DNA from: CBFGRU01 sp965651255
GTDB lineage: Bacteria; Planctomycetota; Phycisphaerae; Phycisphaerales; SM1A02
Direction of reading: 5' to 3'
NCBI GenBank assembly: GCA_965651255.1
Contig: CBFGRU010000211.1
Coordinates: 1 to 5,500 of the forward strand
Length of the DNA: 5,500 bases
The stretch's first letter is position 1, and every line of letters begins with the position of its first letter. A program made the translations under genes and the position numbers. Below the pieces are notes generated by a model. It made no database searches, was not told where the DNA came from, and saw nothing but the letters and a program-made list of their open reading frames with translations. This document shows positions 1 through 5,500 of this stretch, piece by piece.

Positions 1-3000
1 GTGAATCTCCTGCATCATCGCTGCGGCATCGCGCCACCCGCCGAGCTGAATGCGTTGAGGCAGAAAGGCCGCAATGCGTTCGAGCGATCCGTGAAGCGGA
101 TCATCGGGAGGCGTGGCATCCAGCAGAAGGAACCTCGCCTGATCATCATGCTGTGCCGACAACCCGAGCATGGCGCCACTGAGCATGCCGAGTGCTGCCT
201 CATCACGCTGTCCGACGATGACCACGTTGGCGCCGGACTGGCGGCGCATGACCGCCGCCATCGGATCGCGAATCGCGATCGGGTCACCCAGCCAGGCATG
301 TGGTGCGGCCGGCGCTGCGGAACGACCTTCGGATAGGATCTTCTGGAGCAGTCGATTGCGCCGCAGATCTGCCGGAATGTTTCCTTCAAAGACGATCTGT
401 GGCTCGGGAGGTTTGTATCCGGCCTCTTCCGTGCGGCGCTGAACTTCGGCAAGATACTTCTCGCGCTTCTCATCCGGCAGCCAGACGATCTGGAACGGGC
501 TGTTGCCTTCAATAAGGCCCGATTGATCGTTGTAGATGGCTTCACCGGGACGGGAAAGCAGTCGAGCCGCCAGATTGTCCTCGCTCATGATCAACCCGGC
601 GTCGGTCTCCGAACATTGCAGAGCAATTCGGACGGCCATCTGGCTGATCGTGGACCGTGCAAGAGAGTACGCACCAGCCAGTGTCTGCGAGCCAAGCAGG
701 ATGTGCATGCCGAACGCACGCCCCTGACGAACGAGTCGATCGAGCAGGAGCGATGCTTCCTGAGCGATGCGGTCATCCTCGGTAAAGAACTCCTGGAACT
801 CGTCAATCACAAGAAGCAGTCGCGGCATCGGCATGTTCGGCTGCGCGCGTCTGAAGCCCGCCAGATCCTGCGTGTGGGCGTTGCGGAAGAGTTCGCCTCG
901 GCGCTTCAACTCACTATCGAGACGCTGCAGGACACTCAGGCCGAATTCACGGTCGCTCTCGATCGCGACGGCTCGCGCGTGCGGCAATGCGTGCTGGGCA
1001 TACGCCTTGAACTCAACACCTTTCTTGAAGTCAACGAGATACAGCTCAACTTCATCGGGTCGATAGCGCAGCGCGATGCTCGTGATGAGCACGTGCAGCA
1101 GCGTTGACTTTCCTGATCCGGTGCGACCCGCGATGAGCACATGTTGAGCCGTTCCGCGCCCGAGCGCAAGTTGCTGAAGCTTTGTCGCGCCGGCCTGTCC
1201 GAGGGGGGCAGTAATCTGATTCGCCGCGCTCTCTGACCACAACCCATCACTCGTGGGCACGACGACCTCAAACGGAAGTTCAACCCGTGAGGCATCGCGC
1301 GCCTGTTCGCCGACTGATCGAATCAGAGTCGTCAGCGTCTCGGACGCCGGCGTCACTTCCAGCCGGGTCGGGAGCACGCTGAAGTCGGGGTCGTTCCAGA
1401 CGAATCGATCACCTTCCTCTACGAAGTTCACGCTGTGGGAACGAAGGTCATTCAGTTGGAAGCCGGGCGGCAGTTGGGCGCGGGCGTCGTGGCTGATGAG
1501 CGTGTACACACCGCAGCGTGGGCCGCTTTCAACGATACTCGCCAGCCGACGTGCAGATTGCTCCGAGAAATTGGCCGGAAAGTTCGCAATGACCAGGAAT
1601 CGAAACGGCTCCGCAATCTCTCCCGCACGCTCGTTGTATTCAGTGATCGAGTTGTACTCATTCCGCAGGTACTTCTGAATCACGTTTTCCATGTGTTCGG
1701 TCAGATCGGTGAGTCGTTGCTCAATGTGTCGCGTCTCCGTCCAGATTCGATTGGCGACAAACTGCTCGTCGTAGTCCGCGAGATGCATGAAGCCGGCGAA
1801 GTTCTGGCCCAGGCCCACCGGATCGATAATCGTAAAGCGCACCTTGCCCGGCGGAAGCGACGTCAACAAGCGAAGCATTAACGCCTGAAGCGAATCCACC
1901 GCGGCTTCTCGACCTTGTTCGCGCGCTTCAATCAGGACCGATGCGTGCTGCGGAAAGTCGAGCAAGGCCGGCAGGTCGATCAATTCCGGCATCTCAACCT
2001 GCAATTGGGGATGCGTGCTGAGTCCTCCGGACAGCGTTCGGATGTCCAGTTGCATCGTTCCGAACTGAATTGCTGGTGGGGTCTGACTTCTCGGTTCCCA
2101 GCGGCTTGCTCCGCTCGACCAATCCGGAAAGAGCTCTGCGGCTGCGCTCTGGATGGCATTGATCTCTGATCGCGCACCCCGAATCCCACTCTTCCAGTGA
2201 TCCTCCAGTGCCGCCCATCGCTCACCTGCTTCCTGTGCAATCGCCTGCCTCGTTTCGTCGTGGCGGCGGAGTTCCGCTTCACGGGATGTCCGGTGGACGC
2301 CCTCCATTTCCGCTTGGCGTGCCTCATGGTCCTGATCAATTCGCGCGATTTCCCGGTCACGACGATCCTTCAATTCCGCGAGTTTCTGTTTCGCTTCGGT
2401 TTCCAGCTCGCTGAGAAGTTGCGCCCGCAAGCGCGAGACACGCTCGATGACCGGCTCAAACTTCGCTTTCGATGCAGCCACATCGTCATTCCGCTGTTTC
2501 AGCAGCGCGGCCTCATCGGCGCGACGACGGATGGCGGCCACGTGCAACGCCTCGTGGCCGGCTGCGAACGATTCCCGAATCGCCGTCCGCATCGCCGAAT
2601 ACTCACGCCGCAGCGCACCTCGACGCCCGAAGTGAACCACCGCCAGGAACGCACCGGAGATGAGCAGACCACCGATCGCTGCGTACGCGATCTGTGCATC
2701 AAGTCGCCCGTTCAATCGCCACAACATCACACCCATCGCGACACCGACCACCACCAGCGCGATGACAAACGGCCGTATCCCCGCCATGATGCCGGGACCG
2801 ATCGTGCCCCGCAGTTTCGTCAGGTGCGCCTGCGCGCGTTCAACACTTTCTTCCATGCGTTTCCGTGCTGAGCGTTCGGGCGCCTCTTCATCGCTCGGTA
2901 CATCGGTCGGAGCGCCGGGGTCTTCCACCGGCGGTTCGATGAGCGCGGTCTGCCTCACTTTGACGAAGTACGCTTCGGCCTGCTCTTCGTAACCGCGCAG

Positions 3001-3471
3001 TGTGTGGCGCTTCTGCGAGACGGTCTTCGCGAATTGATCGTACTTCTCCCCCGGCTGCCCCTGCTTCGCTTCGTACACCGTCTCCGTCATCCACACCGCT
3101 TCGCGCAACGCCTTCTTCGCTGCGGTTTCATCGTGCGTGGCCCGCTCTTCAATGCGAAACCGATCGCTGCGGTACGCGTGCTTTGCTTCGCTGAGCTTTC
3201 CTTCCAACTCTTCCAGCGCGGTGGAGCGCTCCGTCTCATACCGTTCCCGTTCCTGTTCGATCTCATCCGCGGCGCGGGAATCGACCTCTTCCATCGCTTC
3301 GCGGTGTCGCCGCTCTTCAGCGCGATCGGCGGCCTTCTGGTCGCGATCAATCGCCGTCTCTTCTTCGGCGCGATGGGCGAAGAGGTCGCGAAGATCATGC
3401 AGCAACCGTCGCTCGCGCGCCGTCGAGAGGACGGGCGCCGTGTCGATTCCTTCAATGGCGGGCTCGTTCAT
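1..3471 (-). CDS. Membrane-anchored FtsK/SpoIIIE (EssC/EccC-like) triple-module ATPase, 3' end outside window
   Basis: The frame is open from an ATG at 3471 to the left edge, giving 1157 residues without a stop. Reading N to C: charged coiled coil about 17-172; Pro/acidic linker 178-200; two hydrophobic helices about 233-251 and 260-280 with a very short loop; second coiled coil about 282-440; then three ATPase-like modules. Module 1 (about 455-760) is degenerate: the Walker A site reads IEAREQGREAA (514-524) and the Walker B strand is FLVIANFP (625-632) without acidic residues. Module 2 is intact: Walker A GRTGSGKST (782-790, K788), LVDFKKGVEF (D814), Walker B LLLVIDEFQEFF (D890, E891) and GSQ (927-929). 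Module 3 begins near 1060 with a degenerate loop VGQRDEAALG (1086-1095) and FLLLD (D1118), and is cut off. FtsK/SpoIIIE-family motors move DNA or protein; beside WXG100 genes the likely role is a T7SS-like secretion motor at the inner membrane (inference). An in-frame stop three codons upstream supports this start, although the best SD (3489-3485) is 13 bases away. No FHA domain is visible at the N-terminus, unlike EssC. Confidence 0.93.
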   Translation of the reverse strand, partial: MNEPAIEGIDTAPVLSTARERRLLHDLRDLFAHRAEEETAIDRDQKAADRAEERRHREAMEEVDSRAADEIEQERERYETERSTALEELEGKLSEAKHAYRSDRFRIEERATHDETAAKKALREAVWMTETVYEAKQGQPGEKYDQFAKTVSQKRHTLRGYEEQAEAYFVKVRQTALIEPPVEDPGAPTDVPSDEEAPERSARKRMEESVERAQAHLTKLRGTIGPGIMAGIRPFVIALVVVGVAMGVMLWRLNGRLDAQIAYAAIGGLLISGAFLAVVHFGRRGALRREYSAMRTAIRESFAAGHEALHVAAIRRRADEAALLKQRNDDVAASKAKFEPVIERVSRLRAQLLSELETEAKQKLAELKDRRDREIARIDQDHEARQAEMEGVHRTSREAELRRHDETRQAIAQEAGERWAALEDHWKSGIRGARSEINAIQSAAAELFPDWSSGASRWEPRSQTPPAIQFGTMQLDIRTLSGGLSTHPQLQVEMPELIDLPALLDFPQHASVLIEAREQGREAAVDSLQALMLRLLTSLPPGKVRFTIIDPVGLGQNFAGFMHLADYDEQFVANRIWTETRHIEQRLTDLTEHMENVIQKYLRNEYNSITEYNERAGEIAEPFRFLVIANFPANFSEQSARRLASIVESGPRCGVYTLISHDARAQLPPGFQLNDLRSHSVNFVEEGDRFVWNDPDFSVLPTRLEVTPASETLTTLIRSVGEQARDASRVELPFEVVVPTSDGLWSESAANQITAPLGQAGATKLQQLALGRGTAQHVLIAGRTGSGKSTLLHVLITSIALRYRPDEVELYLVDFKKGVEFKAYAQHALPHARAVAIESDREFGLSVLQRLDSELKRRGELFRNAHTQDLAGFRRAQPNMPMPRLLLVIDEFQEFFTEDDRIAQEASLLLDRLVRQGRAFGMHILLGSQTLAGAYSLARSTISQMAVRIALQCSETDAGLIMSEDNLAARLLSRPGEAIYNDQSGLIEGNSPFQIVWLPDEKREKYLAEVQRRTEEAGYKPPEPQIVFEGNIPADLRRNRLLQKILSEGRSAAPAAPHAWLGDPIAIRDPMAAVMRRQSGANVVIVGQRDEAALGMLSGAMLGLSAQHDDQARFLLLDATPPDDPLHGSLERIAAFLPQRIQLGGWRDAAAMMQEIH

Positions 3472-3484
3472 CAGTCGTCATCGT

Positions 3485-3502
3485 TCCTTCCCAACGGTGG
3501 GA
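3485..3502 (-). promoter_or_regulatory. Putative SD and small hairpin before the ATPase gene
   Basis: In the 65-base gap before the ATPase start the minus strand reads CTCCCACCGTTGGGAAGGA. TCCCA and TGGGA form a 5-base-pair stem with a 4-base loop (3502-3489), and the GGGAAGGA Shine-Dalgarno-like tract (3492-3485) overlaps its 3' arm. The core AAGGA lies 13 bases before the ATG, a long spacing. The hairpin could moderate ATPase synthesis relative to the upstream small proteins; it is short and could be chance. No terminator-like T tract follows, so read-through into the ATPase gene is expected. Confidence 0.35.
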
Positions 3503-3536
3503 GAAAGTGTCCAGCGGGAGCGTACCGCCCTACAGG

Positions 3537-3749
3537 TTACTCGCATTCGCGTTCCATCTGGTGAAGGACGGTCCCCAGACGTTCCATCGCGGAAATCGCA
3601 GCCATCACCTTCGGCTCAAGGGCATCCACGTGCTCGCGCTCGAAGGCGGCCGCATTCGCATCGCGCCATGACTCCCGCGCGTGTTCCCACTTCAGGCGCA
3701 GGTTCTTCAATGCCTTGCTCATGCGGGCCTGGCCGGTGGAAAGATCCAT
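3537..3749 (-). CDS. Small WXG-like helical protein (70 aa)
   Basis: This is a 70-residue, mostly helical, charged protein with no signal peptide or membrane segment. Residues 27-36 read SWRDANAAAF, matching SWRDQEQQKF in the WXG100-type protein encoded two genes upstream: same S-W-R-D and the same eight-residue step from W28 to F36. The following helix (about 41-68) would be the second arm of a hairpin. It is shorter than the usual roughly 100 residues of WXG100 proteins, and only about 26 residues precede W28, so it may be a shortened member or a structural mimic. Its ATG follows the TAA of the 351-residue gene with no base between (TAAATG), and GGGAG lies 6 bases upstream, so translation is probably coupled. 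It may be a partner or substrate of the neighbouring ATPase. The gene call is firm; the WXG assignment rests on the short motif and the context. Confidence 0.82.
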   Translation of the reverse strand: MDLSTGQARMSKALKNLRLKWEHARESWRDANAAAFEREHVDALEPKVMAAISAMERLGTVLHQMERECE

Positions 3750-4805
3750 TTACCGCTCCCTCTCCATTGCGTTTACCAGCAACGCATCCCTCCCGTCGTA
3801 CATCAGCGCCAACCCACGCCGGGTCACAACGATCAGCGATCCATCCGCAAAGTCCATGATCGGCCGCAGATCGCGACGATCCTGCAGCAGTCGAAAAACC
3901 GGCACCACCAGCGGCTCACCGGCAGGGATGACTTTCTTCAGCGAGCCGATCGCCCAGGCCGGCCGATTGGCGGTGCCGTCTTCCTCCGAATCCAGCCGCA
4001 GGAGTGCGATTGACTCGCCATCCGACAGTGCGCCGGGTTCAATGACGACCCGATCGTTCGGGTCCACCGGCCGGCGATCGATGTTCGCTTCCGCCAGCAG
4101 GTCAGGGGCTTCCTCGCCGATGCGCGGCGATGCTTCGGCGGATGCCGGCAGCAATCGAACCTCTTCCGGGGCGCGCACGCCCATCTCCAGCAATCGTGCC
4201 CGCAGCAATGCCCGATCATCGCGCGTCAACGGCACGCGAAATCGCACTGGTGCTGGCTCCGTCGTCGGTCGCGCCATCGATGCATCATTATCACCAGTGG
4301 AAGTTTCCTCATCGCCTTCCACCGGCGCGACGGCGAGGTACCCTTCCACCGAATGCAACATTCGATCGAGCAGCGCGATCGCACGCGGCAGATCCGCATC
4401 CAGTGCGCCAGCGAGCGGCTGCGCGAGTCCCGAGTACTCCGCCAGCTCACGTTCGAGCAGGCGCGACCAGCGACGGACGGATTCGATCTTCTGCCGCGCT
4501 TCTTCGACGGCGGCCTCTGCTTTGGCCACCGCCTTTTTCTGTTCGATGGCCGATGGAATGCGGCCGTCGGATGCGGGAAACTGCGCCCTCCGCAACTCCG
4601 ACCGCGCCTGTTCCAGGCGCTCACCCCGCACGCGATGCTGCTGTTTCCAGTAGGCATCCTGCTCGGTGCGCACCCAGTTCAGCGCGCGTTGCGCTTCGAT
4701 CTCCACTTCCATCAGCGCCTGCCCCGCTTCGTCGCGAAACTTCACGAACCCAGCCCGTGCATCGTCCAATGCGCGGAGGTCAGTCAATCGGGCGGCGTCG
4801 CGCAT
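3750..4805 (-). CDS. Conserved-looking protein of unknown function with helical N-terminal half (351 aa)
   Basis: I do not recognise a named family. Residues 1-160 are almost entirely helical and charged, with coiled-coil character at about 10-75 and 86-125, and three tryptophans (W44, W53, W113). The spaced pair in ALNWVRTEQDAYW looks like a family signature. A low-complexity acidic linker (about 163-180, EGDEETSTGDND) separates this from a C-terminal half (about 186-351) with mixed alpha/beta character, ending in strand-rich runs such as GSLIVVTRRGLALMYDG (322-338). There is no signal peptide, membrane helix or catalytic motif, so it is probably cytosolic. The gene starts 21 bases after the WXG100-type stop and abuts the 70-residue gene, which ties it to the WXG/ATPase operon. 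It could be an adaptor, chaperone or structural partner of the ATPase (inference from position). Start: ATG at 4805, with GGGAG at 4821-4817 (11-base spacing) and an in-frame TGA two codons upstream. Confidence 0.88.
   Translation of the reverse strand: MRDAARLTDLRALDDARAGFVKFRDEAGQALMEVEIEAQRALNWVRTEQDAYWKQQHRVRGERLEQARSELRRAQFPASDGRIPSAIEQKKAVAKAEAAVEEARQKIESVRRWSRLLERELAEYSGLAQPLAGALDADLPRAIALLDRMLHSVEGYLAVAPVEGDEETSTGDNDASMARPTTEPAPVRFRVPLTRDDRALLRARLLEMGVRAPEEVRLLPASAEASPRIGEEAPDLLAEANIDRRPVDPNDRVVIEPGALSDGESIALLRLDSEEDGTANRPAWAIGSLKKVIPAGEPLVVPVFRLLQDRRDLRPIMDFADGSLIVVTRRGLALMYDGRDALLVNAMERER
3756..3760 (-). promoter_or_regulatory. Ribosome binding site of the 70-residue gene, inside the preceding coding region
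   Basis: GGGAG lies 6 bases before the ATG at 3749 and within the last codons of the 351-residue gene. With the stop and start codons touching, this favours translational coupling of the two proteins. Confidence 0.7.
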
Positions 4806-4826
4806 CGCTCAATCCGCTCCCGCCGC

Positions 4827-5099
4827 TCAGCGTTGTTGCAGGTAGTCTTCGATGCGCTCGGCCTTGCGCATCAGGAAGGGGATGTGCTGATTCGTCGCCT
4901 CCACGAACCGCGAGATCGCTCTCAGCGTCTGGTCGAACTCCTCCTGAAACTTCTGCTGCTCCTGGTCGCGCCAGCTCTGGCTGAGCTGCGCCATCTGCCC
5001 GTGCAGCGCGCCCATGCGCTGCTCCAGATCTTGATTGAACGACTTGAGCATCTGCGCGAAGCGACGAAGCTCACCGGGATCGACAACCGCTTTGGCCAT
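4827..5099 (-). CDS. WXG100 (ESAT-6-like) family protein, 90 aa
   Basis: This is a 90-residue protein with the size and layout of WXG100 proteins: helix about 8-41, a central turn with W43-R-D45 in place of W-x-G, and a second helix about 46-89. The W-x-D turn is a variant also found outside the classical Esx proteins. WXG100 proteins form helical-hairpin dimers and are exported by, or assist, type VII systems through EccC/EssC ATPases. The C-terminus ends IEDYLQQR; Y86 is followed four residues later by R90, so the canonical YxxxD/E export signal is not met. I chose the ATG at 5099 because GGAG sits 7 bases upstream and the resulting product starts straight into the hairpin. An in-frame ATG at 5177 would add 26 residues, rich in Cys and Arg, that run through the inverted repeat. 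It is the first gene after a terminator and a likely operon leader. Assignment is by motif, size and ATPase context; export is unproven. Confidence 0.87.
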   Translation of the reverse strand: MAKAVVDPGELRRFAQMLKSFNQDLEQRMGALHGQMAQLSQSWRDQEQQKFQEEFDQTLRAISRFVEATNQHIPFLMRKAERIEDYLQQR

Positions 5100-5106
5100 G
5101 AACATT

Positions 5107-5110
5107 CTCC
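5107..5110 (-). promoter_or_regulatory. Ribosome binding site of the WXG100-type gene
   Basis: GGAG on the minus strand, 7 bases upstream of the ATG at 5099. It decides the start in favour of the 90-residue product over the longer in-frame reading. Confidence 0.75.
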
Positions 5111-5125
5111 AGCAGCAACCAACGT

Positions 5126-5151
5126 ACCGTCGCGCCAGTGTACGCGACGGT
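5126..5151 (-). promoter_or_regulatory. Perfect 9-base inverted repeat around a -10-like hexamer
   Basis: ACCGTCGCG and CGCGACGGT are perfect reverse complements separated by 8 bases (TACACTGG on the minus strand). It lies between the upstream terminator and the WXG100-type gene, 26 bases before its start codon. The spacer holds TACACT, four of six matches to a sigma70 -10 box; no convincing -35 is visible at 16-18 bases. If transcription starts just after that hexamer, the repeat is a DNA operator covering the promoter; if it starts further upstream, the same sequence would fold as a 5' UTR hairpin. The repeat is certain; its role is inferred. Confidence 0.55.
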
Positions 5152-5168
5152 CTGCCATCATCGGTCAG

Positions 5169-5200
5169 AAAAAACACTCATTCGCTCACCCCCGAATGTG
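5169..5200 (-). terminator. Intrinsic terminator after the BamE-like gene
   Basis: On the minus strand, a stem CATTCG / CGAATG (6 base pairs, extended by CA/TG across a 2-base bulge) with an 8-base loop is followed directly by TTTTTT (5174-5169). It begins 7 bases after the TAG of the upstream gene. The layout fits a Rho-independent terminator separating that gene from the WXG/ATPase operon. The stem is short, so efficiency may be moderate. Confidence 0.68.
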
Positions 5201-5206
5201 CGGCTG

Positions 5207-5500
5207 CTATTTCTCGCTCCAGAAACGAACGACAATGCCATCCTTCACTTCGAAGTAAGTACTCGATTCAATTGTCTCGCTCGATGAGCCCGCAAAGAGC
5301 AGAAACACCGCGCCGCTCGACTCCCTTCGTCGCTGGTAGTCGTAGCGAAGAATCTCACCCTCACCGCCTTCGATCTTCATGCGTGCGGTCGGCTCGCCCA
5401 GTGCCGCGAGCAGCCAGGCGTCGGTCGTCACATCCGCCTCAATCTGCGAAAGCGTGCTGGCCGAGACGCGCCGTCCCGACTCGTGCATGCTCGTTGAACT
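5207..5500 (-). CDS. BamE/SmpA-like small protein, likely lipoprotein, 5' end outside window
   Basis: The frame is open to the right edge, so only the last 97 residues are seen; an internal ATG at 5488 is probably not the true start. The segment STLSQIEADVTTDAWLLAAL followed by GEP matches the pattern around the first helices of BamE/SmpA-like domains (a helix, a TT-x-x-W-x-x-x-x-LGEP turn, then beta strands). Strands follow: ILRYDYQRR, AVFLLFAG and STYFEVKDGIVVRFW. Proteins of this shape are often small envelope lipoproteins; the visible N-terminal part (Ser-rich, then MHESGRR) would fit the stretch just after a lipobox cysteine, but that part is outside the window. It ends in TAG at 5209-5207, directly before a terminator, so it is probably transcribed separately from the WXG/ATPase genes. 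Family assignment is moderate and the lipoprotein idea is inference. Confidence 0.72.
   Translation of the reverse strand, partial: SSTSMHESGRRVSASTLSQIEADVTTDAWLLAALGEPTARMKIEGGEGEILRYDYQRRRESSGAVFLLFAGSSSETIESSTYFEVKDGIVVRFWSEK

Noticed and set aside
523..1107. Plus-strand open frames across the ATPase region, for example 523-1107, 1253-1678, 2197-2871 and 3137-3859
   Set aside because: They lie antisense to a continuous minus-strand frame with clear Walker motifs. Their translations are Arg/Ser/His-rich without domains, as expected of shadows in GC-rich DNA.
1..3471. Classical chromosome-segregation FtsK
   Set aside because: FtsK normally has four N-terminal membrane helices, one motor module and a gamma DNA-reading domain. 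Here there are two helices, long coiled coils and three tandem modules. The C-terminus is outside the window, so a gamma domain cannot be excluded formally.
4827..4853. YxxxD/E type VII export signal at the WXG100-type C-terminus
   Set aside because: Y86 is followed by R90 at the required acidic position, so the motif is not met.
5129..5151. The 9-base inverted repeat as a terminator
   Set aside because: No T tract follows it on either strand, whereas the hairpin at 5169-5200 has one.
5100..5177. A 26-residue N-terminal extension of the WXG100-type protein from an ATG at 5177
   Set aside because: It lacks a good ribosome binding site, would run through the inverted repeat, and is Cys/Arg-rich. 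The ATG at 5099 has GGAG 7 bases upstream.
4130..5258. Plus-strand open frames 4130-4984 and 4353-5258
   Set aside because: They are antisense to the 351-residue and WXG100-type genes. The minus-strand genes have ribosome binding sites and coherent protein features; the plus frames are low-complexity.

Overview
All genes supported here lie on the minus strand and read right to left. The sequence is GC-rich with strong purine-rich ribosome binding sites. A likely lipoprotein-type gene at the right edge hints at a diderm bacterium. The large ATPase, with coiled coils flanking a membrane hairpin, would fit a planctomycete or a relative, but that placement is an impression and no marker gene fixes it.

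Layout from right to left: (1) 5500-5207, the 3' part of a small gene with a BamE/SmpA-like domain, cut by the window edge and followed by a good intrinsic terminator (5200-5169). (2) A 107-base gap holding that terminator and a perfect 9-base inverted repeat (5151-5126) around a -10-like hexamer, a plausible promoter/operator for the genes that follow. (3) 5099-4827, a 90-residue WXG100-type helical-hairpin protein. (4) 4805-3750, a 351-residue protein of unknown function with a long helical N-terminal half. (5) 3749-3537, a 70-residue protein that starts directly after the preceding stop and repeats the SWRD-x5-F signature of the WXG100 protein. (6) 3471 to beyond position 1, a very large FtsK/SpoIIIE-type ATPase, at least 1157 residues, with coiled coil, two membrane helices, coiled coil, and three tandem P-loop modules. 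Only the middle module has intact Walker motifs.

Items 3-6 look like one operon: tight spacing (21, 0 and 65 bases), a shared strand and a terminator upstream. A membrane-anchored multi-ATPase next to small WXG-type proteins is the core pairing of type VII (ESX/Ess) secretion, where the EccC/EssC ATPase recognises WXG100 substrates. The classical partners (EccB/D/E, EsaA, EssA/EssB, YukD, mycosin) are not in this window. I read this as a minimal or divergent WXG100-FtsK system, probably in a diderm, with one uncharacterised partner. No mobile element, RNA gene, CRISPR array or toxin domain was seen.
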